A stretch of DNA of 64,000 bases. Source: Blepharisma japonicum. Lineage: Eukaryota; Ciliophora; Heterotrichea; Heterotrichida; Blepharismidae. Within the stretch, counting starts at the first letter, position 1. Every line of letters starts with the position of its first letter. The notes beneath the pieces are model-generated. The model was not told the origin of the DNA. It saw nothing but the letters and a program-made list of their open reading frames with translations, and did no database searches. This document shows, piece by piece, positions 54,001-64,000 of the stretch. The stretch lies in assembly GCA_949751835.1 (NCBI GenBank), contig CATKHK010000077.1, positions 62,001 to 126,000 on the forward strand, written 5' to 3'. Both the position numbers and the translations under genes were made by a program.

Positions 54001-54387
54001 CATTGTATTTTGTTCTTTGGTATTTATGGGCTGGCTATATGATAAGCTTGATTTATGGCTAGTTAATTTATTTTTAACAAGGAAGCTGCTTTCTTTTGGC
54101 TTTTTCTGCTTTGTAGAAATCCCCTGGGAGCCTGATTTATTTTTCAAAGAAGCTTTACAATTTTTGCTTGAATTTCTTGATATTATCTTATTTTTTGGCA
54201 AATTTTCTGGTTCTTTCCCAATTGATTTTTCAATTTTTGTTTGCGAAAGAATTTTTTTGCCTGTAATTGACACTTTTGGGGTTTGTAAGAATGATTGAAT
54301 ATCATTGCTAATATCAAAAAATAAGCTAGACTCGTCTATAAGCGAAGGGTTCTCATTTTTAATCTTCCAACTGAACTTATTTGCCAT
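51019..54387 (-). CDS. large IQ/coiled-coil protein, CEP350-like C-terminus
   Basis: 1122 aa as a single frame when TGA is Trp (KPKKAWKGSGR and CFPMPWSYTNRY). Lys-rich N-terminal 215 residues with microtubule-binding-like composition, an IQ motif at about 400-416 (LVNIQSAARGYLARKNKK), acidic and coiled-coil regions, a Pro-rich part, and a helical C-terminus ending VWANYEFEETQLKLDLGDIV and LDHLLSETIDILNKL. That ending resembles the C-terminal domain of CEP350/centrosomal proteins, where FOP-type partners bind. Identity is tentative; a centrosome or basal-body scaffold is the best reading. Convergent with the Rdx/WW gene, 28 nt apart. Confidence 0.78.
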
Positions 54388-54709
54388 TTAGTTAATTTAA
54401 CTACCATATTGGCAAATGACAAAACTAATCCTCCTAGGCAAGAAATATAAACTATTTTGTCAAAATTTTTCGATTTATAATTAAATAAGCTCTGATAAAT
54501 TATAAGATTAGCTCATAAAGCAAAATTTATTATTTTTAATATATCATTACAAATATAACTTTAAAAATAGCATTTTCTATAAAATTATGCGAGTATTTAT
54601 AAGCTAATAAAATAATCAAATTTGTGCTACATTAATTAGGGAAGTGCTATAAATTTCCTCAATAATATATCAGAGTCTGGCAAATGCTAAAACTTTACTT
54701 AAAACTAAA
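54388..54709. other. divergent AT-rich spacer
   Basis: Nothing specific recognised. Confidence 0.5.
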
Positions 54710-55468
54710 ATGGAATCCAGCTCATCGCTCCCACAGCTGCAAAGCAGATCTTCCCTCTACAACTCTGCTCGCAGTAAGCTTCAAACTTCTCCAAACAGAC
54801 CAATAACCGGCGCAAGTATGATATCGAACAACAGCGTCTTCAGTCAGTCTGCTACAACCTTAACCAGAAGCGTAATTCATTGATCGTTTTCAAAATCTAA
54901 GCGTTTCCATGAAGAAAAAAATGATACTTCAGACGTACCCATTCCTAATTTAGGCAGTACACTATCCCCAAGGGCTACAACTCAAGGTTTTGGAAACAGA
55001 AGCTCATTTAAATCAGTAGAAAGTCCGCCCCCTAATGCATATGATATAAATTCACATTTATTTTCACGACCAGGGGCTATTATACATAAAAGATTAAATT
55101 CAGAAGAAGCTGGAAGAGAGTCCTGGGATTGCCATGGAGATATACCGGGCCCTGGGAAATATGAAATATCTAGAGAATTTTTAGCAAAAAATAAAGGATT
55201 TTTACTAAAATCGAGATGTGAGCCGATTGATGCTAAAAAAGTTGTACCTGCACCGAATCATTATGCACCAAGGTTGAGTTTGACGTACAAAAGTAGATTT
55301 TCAGGGATTTCTTTTGGATTTGGAGGGAGATATAACTTTACCCCTAAAGAAGCATCACTGATCCCTGGGCCAGGAACATATGAGCTTCCTTCAAAATTTA
55401 ATAAAAAAAATCGTCAAGACAGATCAGGGAAAGACAAAAAAACAATGGAAACTATTTTTTTACCGTAG
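54710..55468 (+). CDS. SHIPPO-repeat (ODF3/STPG-like) protein
   Basis: 252 aa with one TGA as Trp (SVIHWSFSK). Start MESSSSLPQLQSRSS. SHIPPO-type motifs are visible: IPGPGKYEISREF (about 145-157), VPAPNHYAPRL and IPGPGTYELPSKF (near the C-terminus), with the usual FGFGGRYNF between. Such proteins line or bind microtubules in axonemes and sperm tails (microtubule inner proteins). The N-terminal 120 residues are Ser/Asn-rich and disordered. It ends 32 nt before the stop of the convergent gene 55501-56271. Confidence 0.85.
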
Positions 55469-55500
55469 TGTATCTATAATTATCTAGTAAACTTTTAATA

Positions 55501-56271
55501 TTAATTTTTTGGTTTGCCAATCCTGCTCCCAACTTTTACACACGTCGCCCTCGTTTTGGTTCCTCTATTCACATTTCCCCCAGCCCCTGGCAGTTTACTA
55601 GTCGGAACTATAGTTGACGTTCTTGTTGATGATCTGCTCGTATTAAGTATCGACATATCCATACTATCTATGCTTTGTCATGAGCACATCGACGCATCTG
55701 AGCCCATCCTTGAGTGAACTCTCGTACTCAGCGGCGTAGGTGACGCGTCCTTAAATGATAAATCAAGGACATCGATCCTCGGTAAATTTATTTCTGGGAC
55801 ACTTACCGTTTTTTCTTCCGTTTGGGTTTCTGAGTCTCTATTTTTGAGGAATTTTTTTAGTAATTCCTCATTTTTTTCTCTTTCTTTTTCTAATGATTTT
55901 TTGACAATTTCGTAGTTAATAAGCTGACTTCGGGCAAGAAATGCCCCAAAATCCGTCGAAGGAAGATTTCCTTTATTGATGATGCTGAGGAGCTCAAAAT
56001 TGAGCTCTCGAAGACGGATTCGGTCTTGATTTACAAGATGGAGCAATGAGAGCATGTCTTTTCATTCTTGGAGAAGCTGGTGATCGAATTGAAGGTTGGA
56101 GAGTCTGTTATGTTTAGGCTCTGAATTTAGGTCCGGAATTAAAGGCTGAGGAAGTATTTGTTGAAGTTCTGGAAAGTGTTGTTCTATTGAATAGCCTGCA
56201 AGAAGGCAGCCAAGCCGTCTTGTGATAGTCTCGTCAATATTTTGTGATATAGAATACACATTTTCGAACAT
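55501..56271 (-). CDS. helical protein with Ser/Thr-rich tail
   Basis: 256 aa with two TGA as Trp (LLQEWKDML and ASMCSWQSID). I start at ATG 56271 (MFENVYSISQNIDETI), because the frame upstream has no ATG before a TAG. The first ~170 residues are helical, with a coiled coil (EKEREKNEELLKKFLKNRD). The tail is Ser/Thr/Gly-rich and basic (SRSSTRTSTIVPTS, GTKTRATCVKVG) and ends RIGKPKN. Family not recognised. The ATG is 67 nt from the divergent gene 56339-57052. Confidence 0.65.
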
Positions 56272-56338
56272 TGCTTTTAAATTAATATTGAAAATAATTT
56301 TTACTAATCTCTGGGCCAATATGTTATAAATTTTCTAT

Positions 56339-57052
56339 ATGTCATTTGGAATAAAATGCAAAAAGTCACAAGTAAAAACTCACATTTTCAGCAATGATCA
56401 GCTTCCTTATCTATTCGAAAACAACTATAGCTTCAGTGAAAATTTAAAATATAGAGTTAATCAAAATCGCAAGCTTCGATCCCATAGCCAATTAGAATCT
56501 ATGGGAATCGCTACAATTGAGAAAAATCATCAGTCAAATTGGTCATTTTCTGAAATTCCACACAACAAGAAAAGGTCATTTGGAAATGGAGATTTTCCTT
56601 ATACAATTTTATCATTACTTTCCAAGCATAAGAACTTGCCAGTTGTTAAAAAATTAAGAGCTCAAGCCATATCAGCGTTAACCCCTGGAAGTTTTTTATC
56701 AAAACAGATTATCATGGAGCATAATAAGACACCTAAGAGAGAGCCAATGCCAGATATTTTTATGAAAAACCATAAAAATAAATACCTGTCGAACAATATA
56801 AACAGTGTGCGAGTATCGCCTACTCCTAATGATGAAAAAAATAATAATCTTACAGAAATTTCAGGAAAGATGATTAAAACTTATACAAAGCAACGAATAA
56901 GCAAAAAAATGTTGCTTCCTCTAGAAAATACCCAAAGAATTAGTCCGAAAAAGCGTGTACGAAAATCTTTTAATGATAGAGAAACTAAAAAAGAAATAGA
57001 TGAAGAAGAAAATTTATCATCTATATATATGACCAAATATGGATTTAACTAA
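56339..57052 (+). CDS. basic hypothetical protein (237 aa)
   Basis: Continuous frame MSFGIKCKKSQVKTHIF to TKYGFN. It is rich in Lys, Asn and Ser with short motifs FPYTILSLLSKHKNLPV and VVKKLRAQAISALTPGSF that look helical; the C-terminal third is highly charged (KKRVRKSFNDRETKKEIDEE). No known domain. Divergent from 55501-56271 with only 67 nt between the start codons, so they likely share a promoter. It is convergent with the LRR/ankyrin gene. Confidence 0.65.
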   Translation: MSFGIKCKKSQVKTHIFSNDQLPYLFENNYSFSENLKYRVNQNRKLRSHSQLESMGIATIEKNHQSNWSFSEIPHNKKRSFGNGDFPYTILSLLSKHKNLPVVKKLRAQAISALTPGSFLSKQIIMEHNKTPKREPMPDIFMKNHKNKYLSNNINSVRVSPTPNDEKNNNLTEISGKMIKTYTKQRISKKMLLPLENTQRISPKKRVRKSFNDRETKKEIDEEENLSSIYMTKYGFN

Positions 57053-57116
57053 TGTAATAAATCAATTGTTTTTTTAATTCTTCAACAAAAAATAATTTAT
57101 AATATTAACAGATATT

Positions 57117-59468
57117 TTAATTATTTTGAAATTTAGTATCAATAATTTCTTGAGCTTTCTGTAATTCTTTATACATTTTTGACGCATCAAAAAGCGTTTT
57201 CGAAACATCTTCAGCAACTCTTGCAAGCGGCAGACTATTTATTTCTTACTTTTTTTGAAAATAATTACTTTTATCCTCTTCTTCTTGTGTAGTGTTAACT
57301 GCTCTTAATTTTTTGGCTCCTAATTTTACAAGCTGATCAGCAAAGTGAAATTTTTCTTTGTCTTCAGCTAATGCTGCAGGGCTTCTTCCTTTACTGTCAA
57401 TAGGATTTAAGTCTGCACCTAACTGCACTAATAAAGCCCCAATTTCTGTATTTCCAGAAACCGCTGCATAATGTAACGGAGTTTTCGACCGATTATCGAC
57501 TCAGTTTACAGACATCCCCATTTCGACTAATCGGCATATGGAGTGAGATTTTCCTTTTCTGACTGCCTTGTGAATAGCATTTGCTCCTTTTATATCTGAT
57601 GAATTAATTTTGCAGCCACTAAAAAGTAAAAATTCACAAATATCATATCGATCATTATCGCATGCAATTAAAAACGCATCTTCCCCTTTTTTCTGATTAT
57701 AAATTACATTTCTGAGCTCTAAATTCGCATTTTTTCTTACAAGTAGCTGTGCTAGCTTTAAATTCCCAATACTTGCTGCATATATCAATAACGTCATATC
57801 TAAAACTTTATCAAAAGAATTTATATCGGCGCCTTCTTTTAGTGCATTTTCTACTGCACTCAGTGGAAATCCTGGCTTTTTTTGTAACAGTCTCCTTATA
57901 TCTAATTCTTGATGATTATCTGTATTTTGTGTTTCAACTTTTTTTTGATGCTCACCGATAAATTTATTTCTTACAAATTCATCGTCATTTTTTATAAGGG
58001 TAGAAATCATGTTGTGTTTTTCTACAGGATCTGCAGTGATTCCATTTAAATTCATATTTTTTATATCTTGTGAATATTTTTCAAGAATTGAGCTTTGATA
58101 GCTTTTTATAGCTGTTCATTTATTTTTCTGAAATTTTGTGGAAATTTCTTCTGTGTTTGTCTCTACTATAATAATTCGATCTAAAACAGACATCAGCATT
58201 TTTACTTCACGAATATCATGAAAATTATCAATAAATTGTTTAAATACTTTATTTGCTGACATTGCGCTAGCATTGGCTAAATCTTTTCGTTTTACGGTTA
58301 AATGAGGTATAGCTTCTCTAGCACCTTTTAAAAAATCTCATGCTTTTAGAAACAGCTCATTAGGCCTTTCTATCAAATTATAGCTCAATTTTATTTTTTT
58401 AATCATTTTATTGTCTGCATTTCTTGTATTTTCGTCTCTTATTTGTATAGCTTTCATGATCTCCCAAGCCCCATCAACACCAATTTTATTGAAATTAAAA
58501 TTGATTTTTGTGAGATTTCCAGTAGTAGTAGATATTAAGTCACATAAGGATGGCAAGCATTTATCAGTAAATAAATTTCCTTCTAAATTCAAAATTTCGA
58601 TTGAATTATTTAGCTCAATAATTCTGCATAGGGTTGGCATAAATCAGTCTTCTAGTTCCATATATTTCATGAGGATAACTTTGGGTGGAGTTTTACTAAA
58701 AAGATTTTTTAATAAATACAAACATTTCATTTTCATAGTCCGATTAGCCTCAATTTTAAATTCACTATTTTCATAATTTTCTTTCATATCTTCAATATCC
58801 TTATATGCTTTTTTCAATTTTTGGTCCATTCCCATCATCTTATTCCTTGCGTTTAAATGCAGTTTTTCCAAATCTTTATATTTCCTCTCTAATAATTGGT
58901 TTGTGGTATAAATTTCGCTAAGTTTTTTGCTTGATTCTAAATTAGCGTCAAGCGCCCTCAGCCTCCACTCATTGGTAGATTCAATCCTTTCTTTCATATA
59001 AGTTGATTTTTTCAAAATTTTCTTTAAATGTGCATTGGCTTCGTCCAGTTGATCTTTTAATGATTTATTTTCTCGTTCTAAATCATAAATCAAAGCATTT
59101 TTTTCTTTGATAGTATTCTCTAGTCTGCATTATCAATACCGTTCCACAATTTTTAGTTGGTCATTTGATCAAAATTCATTTTCAGTCTAATTATAAGTTA
59201 CCATAAAGGTTTTATTGGGAGATTCTATAAAGGAGTTTTGGTCTTGTAGTGAAATATAGGATTTTGATTTACTTTTAAGAGGAGAAGTCAGAGATGAGGA
59301 ATGATGAAGATCTTTTATTTTGAGATTTTTTGGGATTGGAGGCTTAAAATGAGAAAATGAAGTATTTGGAAGAACTTGTGTTTGGTCTGCAAATGACACA
59401 CGGGGATGTAAACTCGTTAAGGTTTGTGGGCGTTTTGGACTGAGTGAATATGGATGTGAGTTACTCAT
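57117..59468 (-). CDS. coiled-coil, LRR and ankyrin-repeat protein with four 15-nt introns
   Basis: 763 aa after splicing. Exons: 59468-59202, 59186-59140, 59124-57708, 57692-57250, 57234-57117. Order: disordered Ser/Pro N-terminus (MSNSHPYSLSPKRPQTL), coiled coil (NDQLKIVERLENTIKEKNA), a ribonuclease-inhibitor-type LRR segment (SIEILNLEGNLFTDKCLPSL, INFNFNKIGVDGAW), a helical linker and four or five ankyrin repeats (NTEIGALLVQLGADLNPIDS). TGA is Trp at several sites (NEFWSND, ELEDWFMP, SVNWVDN). The spliced C-terminus is LPLARVAEDVSKTLFDAS. Likely a cytoskeletal or ciliary adaptor. Standard-code calling breaks this gene into at least five frames. Confidence 0.88.
57235..57249 (-). other. 15-nt intron hiding the real C-terminus
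   Basis: GTAAGAAATAAATAG; the apparent stop TAA lies within it. Splicing adds LPLARVAEDV... to TAA at 57117-57119. Confidence 0.88.
57693..57707 (-). other. 15-nt in-frame intron in an ankyrin repeat
   Basis: GTAATTTATAATCAG, no stop in frame. Retention inserts VIYNQ into NLELRNKKGEDAFLIA; splicing gives exact 33-residue ankyrin register. Confidence 0.85.
59125..59139 (-). other. 15-nt intron
   Basis: GTATTGATAATGCAG; A at position 10 kept, T at 9 absent. Removal opens the frame from IVER to LENTIKEKNAL. Confidence 0.8.
59187..59201 (-). other. 15-nt intron
   Basis: GTAACTTATAATTAG on the minus strand; contains a stop, and splicing joins NKTFM to TENEFWSNDQL. Confidence 0.88.
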
Positions 59469-59936
59469 GATTTTTTATTTATAACATTTTAAGAAAATAT
59501 ATTTTATTTCTATTCTTAAACAAAAATGAAAGTAAAAAAGGCAGACTGTTTAATATTTTATAATAAACCTTTCTCTTAGCTTTATAATGCTTTTTCTTAT
59601 AAAATCTTGTGTTTATTCTTACACAAAGTGGGAATAGTCTGAGTTACAGAGTTGATTGAGGTATGTCCTAAGGTTGTAACTAATAAATTATAAACTCAGT
59701 TTATCTATGAATTTCTATTAAATATTATTAGAAATAAACATCTCAAAAGCCTTTACTATACAAAGTAATCTTGATTTTCTCAAATTTATTATATAATGCT
59801 TTGACATTATTAGTTAATAACGCTCCACGATAAAGTTGAAATTGGTTTTGGGGATCAAATTGACTAGGCCTCAAATAAAAATTCATTTTGACAAGTAGTC
59901 TACCTTAAGCAATTATGCAAAGCATAATAATAGAAT
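59469..59936. other. divergent AT-rich spacer
   Basis: Nothing specific recognised. Confidence 0.5.
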
Positions 59937-60380
59937 ATGGCTTCTGATTCTCACTTTCAAGCTGAGCGCAAAAAGGCATTTGAAGAAACCAAAAAGCTCA
60001 ATTTAAGGTTCCAAAGGGCTCAAGAAGATATTTACGATTTTAGTGACAAACTATGGGAACTTCATATGGATTGTTATATGGATGGCAAAGACAAGTGTGT
60101 CCAAATGTACAATCAAGCTTTTCTTCAATGGAATAAGCTAAGAAGACGTAAAGCGGATGCCAAAAATTGCATTAAAAAGTGTGATGAGCTTAAAGATCCA
60201 ACTTCTAAAATTAGAAAAGATATTTTAAATGAGATACATTTGGAAAAGTATAAACAATCCCATGAATGCGCGAAACAATGCGCTATTAACGCTTTTAATT
60301 GGCTAGGAGAAGAGCAGGATTTCCTGAGAAAAAGCTTGGAAAAAATGAGAGATGAGTTTTATCCTACAGCGAAAAAATAA
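59937..60380 (+). CDS. helical protein (147 aa) with paired cysteines
   Basis: Continuous frame MASDSHFQAERKKAFEETKK to FYPTAKK. Entirely helical and charged. Cysteines are placed at MDCYMDGKDKC, NCIKKC and CAKQC, giving CX3C pairs on helices, a pattern that could form a disulfide-linked helical hairpin. No targeting signal, no known domain. A three-helix bundle is a reasonable fold guess only. Confidence 0.65.
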   Translation: MASDSHFQAERKKAFEETKKLNLRFQRAQEDIYDFSDKLWELHMDCYMDGKDKCVQMYNQAFLQWNKLRRRKADAKNCIKKCDELKDPTSKIRKDILNEIHLEKYKQSHECAKQCAINAFNWLGEEQDFLRKSLEKMRDEFYPTAKK

Positions 60381-60872
60381 TAAGCTAATGATTATGAGAG
60401 TTAAGAGGGGTTATGGGGATAGATTTTAATGAATATAAAATAAATCCAGTTTAATTTTGTGCTGGAAATTATATTTTATTTAAATTAAAGTAGAAAAAGG
60501 TTGTTAACGAGTATAATAAAATTCAATAAAAATTAAAGTAAATAAAAAGCTGAACATGAGTGCAGATATTTTGATATATATTTTGTAAAAATTATATTTT
60601 CATTCTCAATGGGTGTTCGATTTAGCTATTTTGAGTATCTCAAAAAGATAGCTCTTTGAAGAATCCTCTAAATTTGTGGAATGGAGTATCAATTAGTCTG
60701 CTTACATTATTTAAAATCTGATTATAATATTGGTGAAATAAATTGGATACTTAAAAAATGTTAAAAGCTTTATTTTTATATTAAGAAAATATTTTCCAGA
60801 TAAGCCTAATAGTCTCTTATCCAAATAGTCTATTTTTCAAATTTAAATTATTAAAGGTATTAAATTCAAGTT
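60381..60872. other. AT-rich convergent spacer
   Basis: Nothing recognised. Confidence 0.5.
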
Positions 60873-61808
60873 TTAGCACCTATTATTCAATTGTAGTCGT
60901 AAATTTTCAATCCAGCCTTGACTTACATTTGGCTTTATTTTCTTTTCATTATTTATTTCTGTAGATAGCTTTAACTCAAATTCCTGAATTTCTTTATCAA
61001 CCTCTGAAAGCGTTTCATTAGGCTGGGATTTTTTTTTACGTTTTCTTGATTTTTTTTTCTTTTGGATAGCTTGGTGCTCTTCACTGTTTTTTTCATCGTT
61101 ACTTTTAATATCTGCAGGCGACTCCTGCTGAATTTTTTCTCAATAATCTAAAATTGTATTTGAGTTGATTTTTAATTCTAATTCTGGAAATGAATTTTTT
61201 TCTTTTTCATACGAATCTTCACAATTTGACCTTTGGGTTATGCGGCTAAGAAACTTGTCATCGCTTAATTTCTCATAAAATAGCATTCTTGTCATAGATA
61301 AAAGAGTATGCTCAGGCTTTGAATCATCCCCAAAAATGCACCTTGTTAAATTGGCGGCTTCATTTGATGCATAAACCAAAATGTTGTAAGCATCTAAAAC
61401 AACTCTCATAATTATTCCTGAGTTTGATTTTATATCAGAAATCAGTAGTCCAATGAAATTGTCTAAATGGGCACAAAAGATGTGCTTAATTTCATTACTT
61501 GGATCATATTTTTGAACTTGGCATAAAATTATAGGAATTGTGTCATTTTTCAATATTCCTGCTGGGAAAGAATAGGATTTGTTGCTTAGACCTGACTTTG
61601 TGCGATTTAAAAGCTCTTTGAATAAATCATAACATTTGGTGTATAAAGTTTTCAATTCGTCTATAAATTCCTCTTTGGCTTGCTGGATTTCTGACAAAGT
61701 AAGTGGGCTTTCACCTAGAAATGAGCTGATATCTGCTGAAATTTCATGTGAGCTGATAATTATTTCTTTTACTTTAGTGACTGTCCTGGTTTTTGACTTT
61801 TTACCCAT
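60873..61808 (-). CDS. hypothetical protein with basic C-terminal region (311 aa)
   Basis: One frame through a TGA read as Trp (TILDYWEKIQQ). It starts MGKKSKTRTVTKVKEI; the first ~220 residues form a helical domain (AKEEFIDELKTLYTKCYDLF, IIMRVVLDAYNILVYASNEA). A Lys-rich basic run follows (QKKKKSRKRKKKSQ, a possible nuclear signal), then an acidic/helical end with SQGWIENLRLQLNNRC. No known family. Without the recoding the protein would lose its last 89 residues including the basic run. Confidence 0.7.
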
Positions 61809-62563
61809 TTTATAATTGGGTGCTTATTTTGCAGATTCTTTTATTTTGGAATTGAGGATGAATTTTGAGGTTTATTTATATTACATAATGATGTAAGAGA
61901 AATTTGAAAGATTAAAAGCAAAAATATTTTTTTAAAAATTTTCTAATAAGTTTAAGGATAAAACTCATATATATAGATTTCACAAACTTTGCTTGCTTAT
62001 TATTTCTAAAATAATTTTCTATATAGGTTTAAAATGGTTAAAATTTAGCCATTTTTATGAATAAGGAAATTTAAATTTTAAGCTAAATTTAAATAAAATA
62101 TTTATTGCGGAAATAGCCGTATCAAATTTTTACTCAGAAAAACTAAAGATTTTATGAGCTTAATTTTTGTAGTATTATCTATCAAAATCTTTTCAGTTTA
62201 TTTTTTAAAAATTAAATTTAGATTAAATCTACTATATTGCTCTCTGCAATTTATTACAAATTTGTTAGCAATTAGACATTTCCTGAATATATTCTAGGGT
62301 TTTTCAATAATATTTTCGAAATAAAGAAATAAAATTAGCGAAAAATACAAAAACATCTTTATTCGCAAACGATATTAATAAATACTGGTAGGCTGGGACA
62401 AAAAGAAATTACTGAAAGATTAAGCTTTTCTCCCAAAGTTTATTTTTTTTATTATTTCTTAGATTCTGTCAAGAAAAATCCAAAAAATAAATTTCTATTA
62501 TGGTTAAATTTATTCTAGAATACCATTAATGGAAAGATATTTAGCACAAATAATAATATATAA
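61809..62563. other. long AT-rich divergent spacer
   Basis: No gene, RNA or repeat recognised on either strand. Confidence 0.55.
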
Positions 62564-63058
62564 ATGGATCCAATAATGAAAAGCGAACTTTACAGCATGT
62601 TTCTATGGCCCTTTGATAGCGAAATTCCTTACCTTCCTCATATTAATGCTTTTGGGGATGATACCTATACGAAGTCAAAGCCATCTTTCACCCCCAAAAT
62701 ACTTAATTGCACAAGTGATCAGTGTTGTCAGCAGAAAAACACAAAAACCACTGGAGATATAAGAAGTATCATATGTGAACTTTGTGGGAGATCATTTAAA
62801 AACTATAAAGGTTTAAAGCAACACTCAGGAAAACTACATAGTAAAAATGAAAAAATTTATCATTGCTCACTTTGTGAAAAAAAATTCAACAACAAGTTTG
62901 TTGCCAAATACCACACCGAGCAAGTTCACCAAGACAAGAAAAAGGTGATGTGCCCTCTATGCAAAATGATTTTCTATAACAAATACGTTTTAGAAAAACA
63001 TGAAAAGTTAATGCATGCCTCAAACTTACCAAACACACTGGATATTGAAAAACATTAA
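62564..63058 (+). CDS. C2H2 zinc-finger protein
   Basis: 164 aa. After an 80-residue N-terminus there are three classical C2H2 fingers in tandem: CELCGRSFKNYKGLKQHSGKL with the last His following, CSLCEKKFNNKFVAKYH and CPLCKMIFYNKYVLEKH. Each has CX2C and HX4H spacing, and the hydrophobic core positions are right. The linkers are short but not TGEKP. Probable DNA- or RNA-binding protein, nuclear. An extra Cys cluster (CTSDQCCQQ) lies before finger 1. No intron or TGA is needed. Confidence 0.88.
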   Translation: MDPIMKSELYSMFLWPFDSEIPYLPHINAFGDDTYTKSKPSFTPKILNCTSDQCCQQKNTKTTGDIRSIICELCGRSFKNYKGLKQHSGKLHSKNEKIYHCSLCEKKFNNKFVAKYHTEQVHQDKKKVMCPLCKMIFYNKYVLEKHEKLMHASNLPNTLDIEKH

Positions 63059-64000
63059 GTGTTTTTATTACATTAAATTATCGCGATTAGATAACTAAAA
63101 AATTGCTTAAATAAGTTATATTTGAAGTTTCCATGTTGAAATTAGACAAATCAGTGTTGACAGCTTAGGAAAATATGGCTTAGTTTTTGATCAAATTTTG
63201 CATCAAATGTTAAGGAAGCATCTCATAGACTTAGCTTCAAATTTTAGACAATTGGCGATCTATTTATTCGATAAAAATAAATATTACAACTTTTAAGTTC
63301 TCAGATTTGCAACCCTCTTAAAAAAAAAAACAAAAGACTTTGGCTTTTTAATTGGTTAAATTCAAATTCAAAAGAAAAGAATTCTGTGGTGAGACTATTA
63401 AGCAAATGTACTTTCAAATTTAGTCTCGAAAAACTTTCGTTAATTATTTTTTTCTATCCTGAATTTCTGGATTTTTTATCATTTAATTCTGGAATTTAAA
63501 CAGAGTTAATTTTTAAGAGACTTATTTTTAATTTTTTTGCTGTTTAGATAAGTATTTTACACGATGGAGAGGAAACTGATTTTTAGATAAAAATATTATT
63601 AGATATGTAACTATTGATAGAAAAATGGCTAAAAATTTTCAATCTTTTAGAAATTGATATAGTCAATTTTTTGTTAATTTATTTTTGATTCCATGCCAAA
63701 TTTGGCTAAAAAATTCATTATCTGATAAAAATCTTTAAACATTAATTATATTAATAAACCATAGAACCCTTTGACTAAATTTAGTTTAAGTATAGGCTTC
63801 AATATTTAGCTAAGCTGAGCTTAATCCTTATATATTAGATAAAACTTTTAAAAATGCTAAGCTTTATTATATAAATAATTTTAATTATTTCTTGTAACGA
63901 TTATTATAATTATTTATTTTTTGTAATTATTTTGATTATTAGTTATAAGTTATAATTTTTAAAGATTATTTGTTGATTTATCTAAAGAATGATTACTATA
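63059..64000. other. AT-rich terminal stretch
   Basis: No open frame of note to the end of the window, no telomere-type repeat, no RNA gene recognised. Confidence 0.55.

Noticed and set aside
63059-64000. Possible chromosome end
   Set aside because: No telomere-type repeat in the last kilobase; the sequence is ordinary AT-rich spacer.

Overview
The window looks like macronuclear DNA of a heterotrich ciliate, most likely Blepharisma-like. Two features of the sequence point there. First, TGA occurs inside many genes exactly where a conserved tryptophan is expected (MORN repeats, WD40 blades, kinase, sugar transporters, LMBD1), while every supported gene ends in TAA or TAG, so UGA is read as Trp. 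Second, genes are interrupted by introns of only 15 nt with the shared pattern GTA-N5-TA-N3-AG. Standard-code ORF calling therefore cuts many single genes into pieces. I rejoined them by reading TGA as W and removing 15-nt introns. The DNA is strongly AT-rich, gene-dense, with genes on both strands, short spacers and no tRNA, rRNA, CRISPR array or telomere repeat that I can see.

Layout. 0-5.1 kb: 3' end of a sugar transporter, a small Cys-rich protein, an O-methyltransferase, a two-RRM protein and an IQ/MORN protein. 5.4-8.5 kb: two tandem CDP-alcohol phosphotransferases with the decayed tail of a third copy between them. 9-18.5 kb: coiled-coil proteins, an LMBD1-type membrane protein and an N-myristoylated kinase. 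18.6-31.6 kb: purple acid phosphatase, an eroded gene, SKP1, a WDR26-like protein, a second MORN protein, an RIIa/EF-hand protein, tandem EF-hand-like proteins and a second sugar transporter. 32-38.9 kb: one 2310-aa BEACH-WD40 protein. 39-47.5 kb: NF-YA, a double-C2 protein, a kynurenine-type aminotransferase, a Ulp1-like pseudoprotease, coiled-coil proteins and a complex I NDUFA9-like subunit. 47.7-63 kb: many probable cilium or basal-body proteins (Rdx/WW/KKD-repeat protein, CEP350-like protein, SHIPPO-repeat protein, coiled-coil/LRR/ankyrin protein) and a C2H2 zinc-finger protein.

The genes do not form an operon or one pathway. Recurring themes are membrane traffic (BEACH, LMBD1, C2, phospholipid synthesis), ubiquitin ligases (SKP1, WDR26) and cytoskeleton/cilium. 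The most interesting signal is a set of tiny introns that are a multiple of three and contain no stop. If left in the mRNA they add five residues inside a catalytic motif (phosphotransferases), an ankyrin repeat or a membrane protein, and they are invisible to ORF finders.
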